A stretch of 33,402 nucleotides of DNA from Candidatus Pseudogracilibacillus intestinigallinarum (GCA_019113205.1 DXHX01000061.1:1-33402), one strand, 5' to 3'. Positions 1-8,155 are shown, numbered from the stretch's first letter. A program made the numbers and translations. The notes: generated by a model not told the origin, from the letters alone.

Positions 1-1
1 A

Positions 2-442
2 ATCGCTGGATTGCTTATGTACCCACAATTTAAAAAGTGGTTCCCTACTTTTTTTCATAAGTGGAACGAAAATGGAATCCCTGGGATGTTACTCTTTTTC
101 ATCATCGTTATTTATTGGCTATTCCCTCGAACGATGGATGAAGCATTAATGAATACATCAGTAGAGATATTTAAATTTATAAGTTGGCCATTTTTAGTTG
201 GTATACCACTACGTGATAGTTGGAGTAAACTATCAGATAGAGGCAAAACTATTAGTTTGTCCCTCATAAGTGGGTTATATTTCCTTATGGGATTTATCTA
301 TATTTTCACCGATGAACAACTATGTAATAATTACTTACTTGTTGAACAAATAGCACTTGGATGGGGATTTTTAATTATCGCAATCAGTTTAACAGTCTAT
401 GTTTTACAAGCAACATTTATCGACTACTCCCAATATGAATAA
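2..442 (+). CDS. C-terminal part of a multi-pass membrane protein (5' end outside window)
   Basis: The reading frame is open from the first complete codon (base 2), so the gene starts upstream; the TTG at 11 is probably internal. About 146 residues are visible. They contain roughly four hydrophobic stretches, one of them after the motif NENGIPGML, and the protein ends in DYSQYE. Layout and composition fit the tail of a transporter, possibly of the amino-acid permease type, but no diagnostic motif is visible and I do not assign a family. The gene ends 12 bases before a bidirectional terminator shared with the converging gluconate operon. Confidence 0.6.
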   Translation: MAGLLMYPQFKKWFPTFFHKWNENGIPGMLLFFIIVIYWLFPRTMDEALMNTSVEIFKFISWPFLVGIPLRDSWSKLSDRGKTISLSLISGLYFLMGFIYIFTDEQLCNNYLLVEQIALGWGFLIIAISLTVYVLQATFIDYSQYE

Positions 443-454
443 TTACTTTTAACA

Positions 455-494
455 AAAAATCTCTCTCATAGTACAAAACTACGGAGAGATTTTT
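455..494. terminator. Bidirectional Rho-independent terminator
   Basis: Perfect 11-bp arms (AAAAATCTCTC at 455-465 and GAGAGATTTTT at 484-494) flank an 18-nt loop. Because the arms end in A and T runs, the hairpin has a U-tract on either strand. It lies between two converging genes and probably ends both the membrane protein transcript and the gnt operon. Confidence 0.85.
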
Positions 495-497
495 CTT

Positions 498-1901
498 TTA
501 CCATTTTGTATGAAACACACCTTCACGGTCTACTCTTTCATATGTGTGAGCACCAAAATAATCACGTTGTGCTTGAATAAGCTCTGCTCCACTTCGCTCT
601 GCACGATATCCATCATAAAATGCCATCGCCGCACTATATGTTGGTAGGGAGACACCACTTGCAATTCCATCCATTAAAAATGCACGCATGCTTGCTTGAT
701 GATCATTTGCGAGACATTTGAAATAATCATCTAGCAATAAATTCGTTAATGCCGGGTTTTTACGGTATGCATCACGAATTGGATGTAATAAATCGGATTG
801 AATAATACATCCACCACGGAACACTTTAGCAATATGGTCTAATTGTAAATCCCACCCATATGTTTCTGATGCAACTTTATATTGCATAAATCCTTGTGTA
901 TACACTATTACACGTCCAAAAAGTAAAGCTTCTTTTGCATGTTGTATTGCTGTTTCCTTCTGCTGAATTTCTTCTTTTATAGGACCTTGTAATACATCTT
1001 TTGCTATCATCCGTTCTTTTTTTAATGCAGATAAAAATCGAACAAAAACTGCTTCCGAAATAGTCGTTGACGGAATTCCAAGATCTAAAGCATTCATGCT
1101 CGTCCATTTTCCAGTACCTTTTTGTCCGGCTCTATCCATTATAATATCGACAATCGGTTTACCAGTTTCCTCATCTTTATGACGTAAAATATGTGTCGTT
1201 ATCTTTAATAAATAACTATTTAATTCTGTTTCATTCCACGCTTCAAAAATATTCGCAATCTCATCTGGACTTAGATGAACGACATAACGTAAAAAATGAT
1301 ATGTCTCCGTAATTAATTGCATATCGGCATACTCAATGCCATTATGCACCATTTTAACGTAATGGCCTGCGCCTTCTTTCCCTATATACGTACAACACGG
1401 TTCCCCATTAACTTGTGCAGCAATTTTTTCTAAAATGGGACTAACCTTTGCATATGCTGCTTTATCCCCGCTCGGCATTAATGATGGGCCGTGAAGCGCT
1501 CCTTCCTCTCCACCAGATACACCAACACCAATAAAATGGATGCCATGTTCCCGCAATGTTTGGTAACGTTCATTCGAGTCGACAAAATTTGCATTCCCGC
1601 CATCCATAATAATGTCACCTTCATCTAACAACGGAAAAAGGCTATCAATGACAGATGTTGTTACATCTCCTGCTGTAACCATTAGAAAAATTTTCCGCGG
1701 TTTTTCCAATGATTGCACAAATGAAGAAAGATCTGTATAAGAATCAGCATGCTCGTGTGGGAACTGTTCCATAAATTGTGTCGTTAAGTCATCCGTATAA
1801 TTGTATAATGCAACACGCTCACCTTTGTTCAACATATTTTTCGCAAGGCTCGCCCCCATGACACCAAGTCCATACAACCCAATTGTATTTTTCATTTCCA
1901 T
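498..1901 (-). CDS. gntZ: 6-phosphogluconate dehydrogenase, decarboxylating (gnt operon)
   Basis: Oxidises and decarboxylates 6-phosphogluconate to ribulose 5-phosphate with reduction of NAD(P)+, in the cytoplasm. The 467 residues match the family's usual length of about 468. Visible motifs are the Rossmann GLGVMG (residues 11-16), MDGGNANF (about 99-106), GVSGGEEGA (127-135), and the active-site block HYVKMVHNGIE, which places K183, H186, N187 and E190 at the classical catalytic positions. The C-terminus AHTYERVD is typical. It is the last gene of the operon, 54 bases after gntP, with a hairpin in the gap. An AAAGGA ribosome site lies just before the first ATG; the ATG two codons later is also possible. 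In B. subtilis the enzyme in this operon position is GntZ. Confidence 0.95.
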   Translation of the reverse strand: MEMKNTIGLYGLGVMGASLAKNMLNKGERVALYNYTDDLTTQFMEQFPHEHADSYTDLSSFVQSLEKPRKIFLMVTAGDVTTSVIDSLFPLLDEGDIIMDGGNANFVDSNERYQTLREHGIHFIGVGVSGGEEGALHGPSLMPSGDKAAYAKVSPILEKIAAQVNGEPCCTYIGKEGAGHYVKMVHNGIEYADMQLITETYHFLRYVVHLSPDEIANIFEAWNETELNSYLLKITTHILRHKDEETGKPIVDIIMDRAGQKGTGKWTSMNALDLGIPSTTISEAVFVRFLSALKKERMIAKDVLQGPIKEEIQQKETAIQHAKEALLFGRVIVYTQGFMQYKVASETYGWDLQLDHIAKVFRGGCIIQSDLLHPIRDAYRKNPALTNLLLDDYFKCLANDHQASMRAFLMDGIASGVSLPTYSAAMAFYDGYRAERSGAELIQAQRDYFGAHTYERVDREGVFHTKW

Positions 1902-1917
1902 TTTTCCTTTCTAATCA

Positions 1918-1939
1918 AAACATGAAAATATTCATGTTT
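1918..1939 (-). other. Intercistronic hairpin between gntP and gntZ
   Basis: AAACATGAA (1918-1926) and TTCATGTTT (1931-1939) form a perfect 9-bp stem with a 4-nt loop, 16 bases upstream of the gntZ start. Only a short TTTTG follows on the minus strand, so it is at best a weak terminator. It may tune expression or mRNA stability between the two genes; that is inference. Confidence 0.5.
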
Positions 1940-1955
1940 CATATTGTTTTTATTT

Positions 1956-3314
1956 TTATACAAATACACTTAATAATAAAACGAAAATTAACCCGACAAC
2001 CGAAATAATAGTTTCTAATAATGTCCATGTGTAAAATGTTTCTTTTATATTTAAACCGAAAAATTCTTTGAACATCCAAAATCCCGCATCGTTTACGTGA
2101 GATGCAATTAAACTTCCTGCTCCTGTAGCAAGTACCATTAATGCGACATTGACATCAGACCCTTGCATGAGAGGAATAACAAGTCCTGCTGTCGTTAATG
2201 CTGCAACTGTTGCAGAACCTAATGCAATACGTAAAACAGCAGCAATAATCCAAGCGAGTAAAATAGGAGAAATATTTACTCCTGTGAAAATTTGTTCTAC
2301 AGCATCACCGACACCACCGTCAATGAGCACTTGTTTAAATACACCGCCACCACCGATAATTAGAAGCATCATACCAATTGCTTTAATCGATTCTTCTGCG
2401 GAATGCATCACTTGTTTCATTGGAATATTTCGTGCAACTCCCATCGTATAAATCGCAATTAAGACGGAAATCAATAATGCCGTTGTCGGTTCCCCGATAA
2501 ATTGTAATGATTTTGTGACAATATTTTCTTGTAAGCCGTATACATCTTGTAATAACATTACAATCGTTGATATTGCCATTAATATAACTGGAAATAAGGA
2601 AGTTAACACACTTATACCAAACTTTGGCGTGTCTTCTAAATTAAACTCCTTCACTTCGCCAATGGCACTTTCATCGCCACTTTTTGTAAATACATCTGGT
2701 GCGACCTTCTTTAATACATAAGCAAAAACCGGTCCTGCAATAATAACTGTTGGAACAGCAATAATAAATCCATATAATAAAACTAAACCGATGTTCGCTT
2801 CAAATTGTTGTGCAATAACGGTCGGACCTGGATGTGGTGGCAAAAATCCATGTGTGACAGATAATGCTGCCGCCATCGGGATCCCTAAATATAACATGGA
2901 TACACGTAGCTGTTTTGCAATTTGAAAAACGATTGGAATTAATAAAACTAAACCTACTTCAAAGAACAATGCAATACCAATAATGAACGAAGCTATAACG
3001 ACTGCCCATTGAATATGCTTTTCTCCAAACTTATCAATCAATGTCATCGCAATTCGTTGTGCTCCGCCAGCATCCGATACGAGTCTACCTAAAATCGCCC
3101 CTAAACCAAAAATAAGTGCGATACTTCCAAGTGTTCCACCCATTCCATCCGTAATCGTCCCGACTATTTCATCTACCGGCATTTTTAATGCGAATGCAAC
3201 TAAAAATGAAACGATAATAAGTGATATAAATGTATTAATTTGTAATTTCATAATTAAAATTAATAACGCAATGACACCTAAAGCAACAATGATTAACGGG
3301 TAAAATTCATTCAT
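1956..3314 (-). CDS. gntP: Gluconate:H+ symporter, GntP family
   Basis: Integral membrane permease that imports D-gluconate. The 452 residues are the normal length for GntP-family transporters, and hydrophobic segments cover most of the chain (about 12). Family-like stretches include GLGAILGRLVSDAGGAQRIA, HGFLPPHPGPTVIAQQF and GSATVAALTTAGLV, with the conserved SHVNDAGFW near the C-terminus. The ribosome site AGGAGG stands 7 bases before the ATG. It lies 16 bases downstream of the kinase gene and is co-transcribed with it. Its place between gntK and gntZ matches the B. subtilis gnt operon, which supports gluconate as the substrate rather than another sugar acid. Confidence 0.94.
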   Translation of the reverse strand: MNEFYPLIIVALGVIALLILIMKLQINTFISLIIVSFLVAFALKMPVDEIVGTITDGMGGTLGSIALIFGLGAILGRLVSDAGGAQRIAMTLIDKFGEKHIQWAVVIASFIIGIALFFEVGLVLLIPIVFQIAKQLRVSMLYLGIPMAAALSVTHGFLPPHPGPTVIAQQFEANIGLVLLYGFIIAVPTVIIAGPVFAYVLKKVAPDVFTKSGDESAIGEVKEFNLEDTPKFGISVLTSLFPVILMAISTIVMLLQDVYGLQENIVTKSLQFIGEPTTALLISVLIAIYTMGVARNIPMKQVMHSAEESIKAIGMMLLIIGGGGVFKQVLIDGGVGDAVEQIFTGVNISPILLAWIIAAVLRIALGSATVAALTTAGLVIPLMQGSDVNVALMVLATGAGSLIASHVNDAGFWMFKEFFGLNIKETFYTWTLLETIISVVGLIFVLLLSVFV

Positions 3315-3330
3315 TGTATTCCCTCCTAAA

Positions 3331-4863
3331 TTATCTTTGTAGTTTTGATAATTGTTCGTATTCTTTTTCTAATATTCGTGATGTACGAATAAAAATAGCC
3401 ATTAACTCTTTGTACGTCTTACGCGTTTCTACTTCTGGTGTATGTGTGAATGTCGTACCAATCATCGATGTAACGTGAGAGAAATCATCTATTTCTCCGT
3501 TTGCATACATGCCGAGTACACATGCACCTAAACAGGATGATTCATAACTTTGTGGAATAGACACTTCTAAATCAAAAATATCCGCCATCATTTGACGCCA
3601 CAGTGGTGAACGAGAAAAACCTCCTGTAGCCTTTACAGTATGAATCGACGTATCCATTACTTCGTTTAAAGCAATTAATACACTATATAAATTAAACATA
3701 ACACCTTCTAATACGGCGCGAATCATATGTTTCTTTTCATGTGTTAACGATAAACCGATAAATGAACCACGCATATTCGGATTCCAAAATGGTGCCCTTT
3801 CTCCCGCTAAAAATGGATGAAATAATAATCCATTCGCTCCTGCTGGGACATCTGCTGCAATCTCTGTTAACATATCATACGGATTTTTATCGAGACTTTT
3901 AGCAACTTCTACTTCACTCGTCGCTAATGCCTCTTTCAGCCAACGTAAAATCATGCCACCATTATTAACTGGTCCCCCAATAACCCAATGCTTTTCTGTT
4001 AATGCATAACAAAATATCCGGCCTTTTTCATCTGTTCTTGGTTGGTCAATAATCGTTCGTACTGCACCGCTCGTACCTATCGTTACAGCGACATCTCCTT
4101 CTTCGATTGCGCCAACCCCAACATTTGATAATACGCCATCACTTGCTCCAATGATAAAGGGTATCTCCCCATCTAAGCCCATTTCAGCTGCATATTTACT
4201 ATTTACGTCATGAAACTTTTTCGTCGTTTTCACAAGTTTCGGAAGTTTTTCTTCCGTAATTTTCACTATATTTAATGCAGCTTCATCCCAAGTCAATTTT
4301 TCTAAGTTCATCATTCCTGTAGCGGAAGCAATCGAATGGTCCACTACATATTGTCCAAACAGACGGAAAAATATATATGCTTTAATCCCAATATATTTTT
4401 TCGTTTTCATCGCTATTTCTGGATGGTCATTTTCTAACCACATTATTTTACTTAAAGGGGACATGGCGTGGATTGGTGTTCCAGTATTCCGATAAATTGC
4501 ATGTCCATTATGATATTTGCGAATGAGATCCGCCCATTTAGCACTTCGGTTATCAGCCCAAGTGATACATTTCGTTAAAGCTTGATCGTTTTCATCTATT
4601 GCAATCACGCTATGCATTGCCGCACTAAATGAAATAAAATGAATCGTTCCATCTCCTGCTTTTGCAACACAATCTTTGATCGTTGTTATTACAGCTTGAA
4701 AAATCTCTTCCGGATCTTGTTCCGCAACTGCCACATTCGGTGAATGAAGTGGATAGCCAACATCCGATTTATAGACGGCTTCTCCATTTTTTTTAAATAA
4801 AACAGCTTTCGTACTTGTCGTTCCTATATCGACACCGATCATATAATTAGTTCTCTTCAACAT
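3331..4863 (-). CDS. gntK: Gluconokinase, FGGY carbohydrate kinase family
   Basis: Phosphorylates gluconate to 6-phosphogluconate with ATP. The 510 residues fit the FGGY family. The N-terminal phosphate-binding loop is DIGTTSTKAVLF (about residues 11-22). The ADENRS-like block is TWADNRSAKWA. The second ATPase-domain block has GTSGAVR, and TGGFSRSPLWRQMMADIF is a typical FGGY C-terminal signature. The gene overlaps the end of gntR by 17 bases, so translation is probably coupled. The start is uncertain: GAGGGAG lies only one base before the first ATG and four before the following TTG, while the ATG at codon 8 begins right at the conserved domain. Confidence 0.94.
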   Translation of the reverse strand: MLKRTNYMIGVDIGTTSTKAVLFKKNGEAVYKSDVGYPLHSPNVAVAEQDPEEIFQAVITTIKDCVAKAGDGTIHFISFSAAMHSVIAIDENDQALTKCITWADNRSAKWADLIRKYHNGHAIYRNTGTPIHAMSPLSKIMWLENDHPEIAMKTKKYIGIKAYIFFRLFGQYVVDHSIASATGMMNLEKLTWDEAALNIVKITEEKLPKLVKTTKKFHDVNSKYAAEMGLDGEIPFIIGASDGVLSNVGVGAIEEGDVAVTIGTSGAVRTIIDQPRTDEKGRIFCYALTEKHWVIGGPVNNGGMILRWLKEALATSEVEVAKSLDKNPYDMLTEIAADVPAGANGLLFHPFLAGERAPFWNPNMRGSFIGLSLTHEKKHMIRAVLEGVMFNLYSVLIALNEVMDTSIHTVKATGGFSRSPLWRQMMADIFDLEVSIPQSYESSCLGACVLGMYANGEIDDFSHVTSMIGTTFTHTPEVETRKTYKELMAIFIRTSRILEKEYEQLSKLQR

Positions 4864-5581
4864 ACTCCCTCACTTCTTTTAACATCTCGGGATTCGTCCA
4901 TAAATCTTCGACACCATTTTGAACGTCATTAAAATTGCTTTCAAATGCTAAATCTACTTTAGTATTCTCTTTCGTTTCAATCGCATCAATAATGAGTTCG
5001 TGGTTCGTAAGGATTCGTTCGAAATCTCTGTAATTCGTTAATCCACGATAACGCATCGATAATATTATTAAACATTCCATCACAGGGCGAAGTTGTTCCC
5101 AAACGATGGTCATTTGTTGATGTTGTATTGAGCGAATAATCGTTTCGTGGAAATTCATATCTTGTAATGAAAACTCATCCATATCTTGAAATTTAATCGC
5201 AACATGCATCATTTCATGTATTTTTCTTAATTCCTTTACGAGCGTATCGTTATTTTCCCTTTCTAACAGTCGCTTCATGACAAATGATTCAATCATTAAT
5301 CTAACATCATATACTTCTTCAATATCTTTTTCTGACATGCCTAATATGACGACACCCATTCGTTCTAGACGGAGCAATCGTTCACTTTCTAATGTACGTA
5401 GCGCCTCACGAACTGGCGAACGACTAACATTATACGCTTTCGCAATTTGATTCTCTGATAATATTTCCCCCACTTGAATATGTTGTGAAATAATTCGTAT
5501 ACGCAATTCTTTCTCTAATTGCTTTCCGATAGATAAATGTTGTAACACATATTTATTCGGATATATGTTAATGACACCCAT
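4847..5581 (-). CDS. gntR: Gluconate operon repressor, GntR family (FadR-type effector domain)
   Basis: DNA-binding repressor, expected to leave its operator when gluconate is present. The N-terminal winged helix-turn-helix contains SENQIAKAYNVSRSPVREAL followed by the wing RLERMGVVILG. The C-terminal all-helical FCD domain includes EVYDVRLMIESFV and FHETIIR. The 244 residues match B. subtilis GntR (about 243), and the extended similarity through ELRIRI and VREALR is close. I chose the second ATG (5581) because AAAGGAG at 5589-5595 is only one base from the first ATG but seven bases from this one. It is the first gene of the operon, with operator and cre sites upstream. Confidence 0.93.
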   Translation of the reverse strand: MGVINIYPNKYVLQHLSIGKQLEKELRIRIISQHIQVGEILSENQIAKAYNVSRSPVREALRTLESERLLRLERMGVVILGMSEKDIEEVYDVRLMIESFVMKRLLERENNDTLVKELRKIHEMMHVAIKFQDMDEFSLQDMNFHETIIRSIQHQQMTIVWEQLRPVMECLIILSMRYRGLTNYRDFERILTNHELIIDAIETKENTKVDLAFESNFNDVQNGVEDLWTNPEMLKEVREYVEEN

Positions 5582-5714
5582 ATGCATTCTCCTTTACATA
5601 TTCTTTCCTATCTATTGCTATATATAGAGCTTCGTCGTTTTTTCATTTCCCAAAAGTCGAACAATTATCTGTTCATTTTTGTACTGTTTTTATATTCAAA
5701 TTCATTTTACCACA

Positions 5715-5728
5715 ACTTGTATACAAGT
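5715..5728. promoter_or_regulatory. GntR operator (gnt operator) upstream of gntR
   Basis: ACTTGTATACAAGT is a perfect 14-bp palindrome. It equals the core of the operator described for B. subtilis GntR, ATACTTGTATACAAGTAT. It lies about 135 bases upstream of gntR. Autorepression of the gnt operon is expected; the exact -35/-10 boxes could not be fixed. Confidence 0.85.
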
Positions 5729-5751
5729 ACACAATTAAAAGTATGACATTT

Positions 5752-5765
5752 TTAAAGCGATTTCA
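5752..5765 (-). promoter_or_regulatory. Probable cre site (CcpA binding) upstream of the gnt operon
   Basis: On the minus strand the site reads TGAAATCGCTTTAA, matching 13 of 14 positions of the Bacillus cre consensus TGWAANCGNTNWCA. It lies 23 bases upstream of the GntR operator. Carbon catabolite control of gluconate use by CcpA is well established in B. subtilis; binding here is inferred. Confidence 0.65.
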
Positions 5766-5892
5766 TTTTGTAGAAAAGATATTTTTAAAAATAAACAAGA
5801 AAAGACGTTTTATCTTTTAAGCAAAGGGAATGAGGTACATAATTACTCTACATTCCTTATACGGAGTAAAATTTTATGATGGAGGGTTTTAT

Positions 5893-6114
5893 TTGGCTGA
5901 AATTGTAAAACAAGAAAAGTTTGAGGATGGCACGTACAAAGGAGAAAAAGGAGTATTTGTAGAAATTGTAAAAATTGGTTCAAAATTCAAAGTGCAATGT
6001 CGATCAATTTATGCACATCTTGGATCACCAAGAGAGTATGTGCATCAAATTCATGAAAATCTAGAACACGCAAAAGACGCATTTGCAACACTGAAATCTC
6101 TCGTACAACAATAA
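5893..6114 (+). CDS. Small protein of unknown function (73 aa, TTG start)
   Basis: Unrecognised cytoplasmic protein of 73 residues, with no membrane segment or signal. It begins MAEIVKQEKF and has a predicted beta-rich first half (GVFVEIVKIGSKFKVQC) followed by a helical, charged C-terminal half (SPREYVHQIHENLEHAKDAF). The TTG start is chosen because GGAGGG (5881-5886) sits 6-7 bases upstream. A longer frame from the ATG at 5830 lacks a ribosome site. The gene diverges from gntR and is followed immediately by a large inverted-repeat element. It could be a small regulatory or housekeeping protein; I do not assign a function. Confidence 0.65.
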   Translation: MAEIVKQEKFEDGTYKGEKGVFVEIVKIGSKFKVQCRSIYAHLGSPREYVHQIHENLEHAKDAFATLKSLVQQ

Positions 6115-6118
6115 AATA

Positions 6119-6239
6119 ATGGAGTTTGGAACATGTTACACAAGACATTAAAAGTAAATAATAAAATTACTTTGTAAACTTTAATGTTTTTCAACAATTT
6201 CTGTCCTGTAAAGAACATACACATTGTTCCAAACTCCAT
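6119..6239. repeat. 121-bp element bounded by perfect 15-bp inverted repeats
   Basis: ATGGAGTTTGGAACA (6119-6133) is the exact reverse complement of the sequence at 6225-6239. Further complementary pieces lie inside (ACATTAAAAGT at 6145-6155 with ACTTTAATGT at 6178-6187), so the whole element can fold. It fills the gap between the small-protein gene and the converging MFS gene. No good U-tract follows and no target-site duplication is evident. It may be a MITE-like element, an unusual terminator or a structured RNA. Confidence 0.6.
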
Positions 6240-6247
6240 CTTTCCTA

Positions 6248-7417
6248 TTACGCAGATGAAGATACAGATTCATTTTTCCTCGTAAAAAAGAAGCGATATA
6301 CATACATGCTAACAACTGAAATAATAAGTGCAGTCGCTAATACACCGTATTGAAAACGAACCGTTCCCATCGACATTATTTTTCCAATTCCATCTAATAA
6401 AATTGGTGAAATAAACTGTCCTACATAAATCATACTTGATACTATCGAAACAACCTTATCACTAATTGTCGGAGATGCTTCTGCTAATACTTTCATATTA
6501 ATTACAGGGAATAAAATTCCTTGTCCAAATCCAACGAAACAAACACCGACTAAAATAAGCCAAACGATTGGACTGAATATAATGACGACAAATCCTAGCC
6601 CCATCACTAGCAATCCAGCTGCAATTAAATGATCCTTAAACAAAAATTGCAAATGAACGAAATATAAGCTCGTCATTAATCCACCCACTGTGGAGAATGC
6701 TAATACAAGACCAGCAGTTTGTGAACTACCAAAATTATTTTGTTCTAAAAACAATGCCATATTCGTACCGATTGCCGTGTATGCGAGCATGACACCACAA
6801 GCTGCTAACGCATATCCATAGACATAAAACGGCACTTTTTCACGACGTTTATGTTTATCTACTTTTATCGGCTCATTCGTTGGTAAATAAAATAAAACGA
6901 GCACAAAAATAACGAGCCCTAACCAATAAACATTAAATGCAGCATTCCAACTTAAGGAAGCTAAATATCCAGCTAGTAGTATCGTAACAATTCCACCAAC
7001 ATTACTAAATGCGGTGTTATATCCGAACATTTTTGCTCGTTCTTTCCCATCATAATGGTCACTAATTAATGTCAGTGCAAGTGGCATCACAAGTCCTACT
7101 CCTGCCCCTAACAAGAACCGTAATACTAATAATACTTCAATAGACGGAGAAAATTGTGCCCCTACACCTGCAATAATATAAATAGATATCCCGATTAATA
7201 CGATAACCTTTTTCGGCAACTTTTTCGTTAAATAACTTGATAGAAACGAAAATGGAATAACGGTTAAGGACGGTGCAGTTAAAACGAGTTTAATCCAAAT
7301 TTCATCCGCTTCCGAAAAATGTTGTGCAATAAGTCCAAGTGCAGGAGATATTGCAGCAGCTGCCATGACAGTCGCCATTGCGATCGATATGATCGTCGGC
7401 TTAAGCATTCGATTCAA
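6248..7417 (-). CDS. Major facilitator superfamily exporter
   Basis: Membrane transporter of 389 residues with about 12 hydrophobic segments, the usual size for drug:H+ antiporters of the DHA1 type. Visible features are the cytoplasmic loop SSYLTKKLPKKVIVLIG after helix 2 (MFS motif A region) and LRFLLGAGVGLVMPLALTLI in helix 4, with a conserved arginine, followed by YDGKERAKMFGY. It is transcribed away from a MarR-family gene and shares a 190-base intergenic region with it. That region holds three copies of one operator, so the exporter is probably induced by the compound that inactivates the MarR protein. Its own promoter has TTTACA-17-TATAAT. The substrate cannot be told from sequence. Confidence 0.88.
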   Translation of the reverse strand: MNRMLKPTIISIAMATVMAAAAISPALGLIAQHFSEADEIWIKLVLTAPSLTVIPFSFLSSYLTKKLPKKVIVLIGISIYIIAGVGAQFSPSIEVLLVLRFLLGAGVGLVMPLALTLISDHYDGKERAKMFGYNTAFSNVGGIVTILLAGYLASLSWNAAFNVYWLGLVIFVLVLFYLPTNEPIKVDKHKRREKVPFYVYGYALAACGVMLAYTAIGTNMALFLEQNNFGSSQTAGLVLAFSTVGGLMTSLYFVHLQFLFKDHLIAAGLLVMGLGFVVIIFSPIVWLILVGVCFVGFGQGILFPVINMKVLAEASPTISDKVVSIVSSMIYVGQFISPILLDGIGKIMSMGTVRFQYGVLATALIISVVSMYVYRFFFTRKNESVSSSA

Positions 7418-7438
7418 TTCAATCTCCCTTTCACAAAA

Positions 7439-7456
7439 TAGTTATGACACTAACTA
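7439..7456. promoter_or_regulatory. MarR-type operator, site 1 (at MFS gene)
   Basis: TAGTTATGACACTAACTA: perfect 6-bp inverted half-sites TAGTTA/TAACTA with a 6-bp spacer. It lies just downstream of the predicted transcription start of the MFS promoter, 22 bases from the MFS start codon, a position suited to blocking transcription. Confidence 0.7.
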
Positions 7457-7468
7457 AACATAAAGCCC

Positions 7469-7497
7469 ATTATAAAGAGTAACAAATGATTTGTAAA
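7469..7497 (-). promoter_or_regulatory. SigA-type promoter of the MFS gene
   Basis: On the minus strand there is a -35 box TTTACA (7492-7497), a 17-bp spacer and a perfect -10 box TATAAT (7469-7474). Transcription should begin near 7462, immediately before operator site 1. Confidence 0.75.
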
Positions 7498-7515
7498 GGA
7501 AAATCGAATTAATAA

Positions 7516-7533
7516 TAGTTAGGAAACTAACTA
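7516..7533. promoter_or_regulatory. MarR-type operator, site 2 (central)
   Basis: TAGTTAGGAAACTAACTA, the most symmetrical copy: with one more base at each end it forms 8-bp arms ATAGTTAG/CTAACTAT. It lies between the two divergent promoters, upstream of both. Confidence 0.7.
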
Positions 7534-7549
7534 TATATATGTACATGAT

Positions 7550-7578
7550 TCGACAAATGTACGAACAAATATTATAAT
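7550..7578 (+). promoter_or_regulatory. SigA-type promoter of the marR gene
   Basis: A -35 box TCGACA (7550-7555), a 17-bp spacer and a perfect -10 box TATAAT (7573-7578) precede the MarR-family gene. Operator site 3 overlaps the -10 box, which predicts autorepression. Confidence 0.75.
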
Positions 7579-7592
7579 TAGCATACTAACTA
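7575..7592. promoter_or_regulatory. MarR-type operator, site 3 (at marR promoter)
   Basis: TAATTAGCATACTAACTA, one mismatch from the TAGTTAG-N4-CTAACTA consensus shared by sites 1 and 2. It overlaps the -10 box and ends at the ribosome site of the MarR-family gene. Confidence 0.65.
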
Positions 7593-7605
7593 AAAGGTGG
7601 AATGC

Positions 7606-8037
7606 ATGATGATAGATCAAGAAATTAGAGAACACCTTCATACCATTTCTTCTTTAACACGAAAACAATTTGCAAAAGCCTTTCGACAAATAGGACTCCA
7701 TCGTGGACAAGAGCATGTTTTATATCATTTATGGATAGAAGATGGTTTAACACAAACACAATTACGTGAACGCATTGGAACAGAAGCATCTACGATTAGC
7801 AATATGCTTAAAAAATTAGCAGATGATGGTATTATTGAACGCAAACGTGGGGAAACGGATAGTCGTGTCATCAACGTCTTTTTAACTGAAAAAGGACGAA
7901 ACTTGAAAGAACCTGTCTATCAGATTTGGCGAGAACATCGGGACATTTTATTAGATGGCCTTATAGTAGAAGAAAAGTTAATCTTACGAAGAATCTTGCA
8001 GCAACTAAGCGAAAATTTGGAACAAAACGAATCATAA
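7606..8037 (+). CDS. MarR-family transcriptional repressor
   Basis: Winged-helix dimeric regulator of about 143 residues, a normal MarR length. The recognition region reads LTQTQLRERIGTEASTISNM, and the wing contains ERKRGETDSRVINVFLTEKG, with the D-S-R triad typical of the family. N- and C-terminal helices would form the dimer interface. The likely start is the ATG at 7606 (or 7609), because AAGGTGG lies at 7594-7600; the GTG at 7597 lies inside that ribosome site. Divergent from the MFS exporter and preceded by three matching operators, it is probably the local repressor of both genes. No conserved redox cysteine of the OhrR type is seen, so a ligand-responsive mode is more likely. Confidence 0.9.
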   Translation: MMIDQEIREHLHTISSLTRKQFAKAFRQIGLHRGQEHVLYHLWIEDGLTQTQLRERIGTEASTISNMLKKLADDGIIERKRGETDSRVINVFLTEKGRNLKEPVYQIWREHRDILLDGLIVEEKLILRRILQQLSENLEQNES

Positions 8038-8113
8038 AAGAGGCTAAGATTTGATTAGACCCTTTATCCTTAACAAATAAATCAGTAAAAAAACTCCAAA
8101 CAATGAAGCTAAT

Positions 8114-8155
8114 AAAAAAAGACTTCGGTAAATTTTTTCACCGAAAGTCTTTCTT
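8114..8155. terminator. Bidirectional terminator
   Basis: AAAGACTTCGGT and ACCGAAAGTCTTT pair with a single bulge. An A-run before and T-rich sequence after allow it to act on both strands, ending the marR transcript and the converging lipoprotein-like gene. Confidence 0.75.

Noticed and set aside
6051-6239. A 62-residue minus-strand frame starting in the inverted repeat
   Set aside because: Its ATG is simply the repeat arm, it overlaps the small gene's 3' end, and it has no ribosome site.
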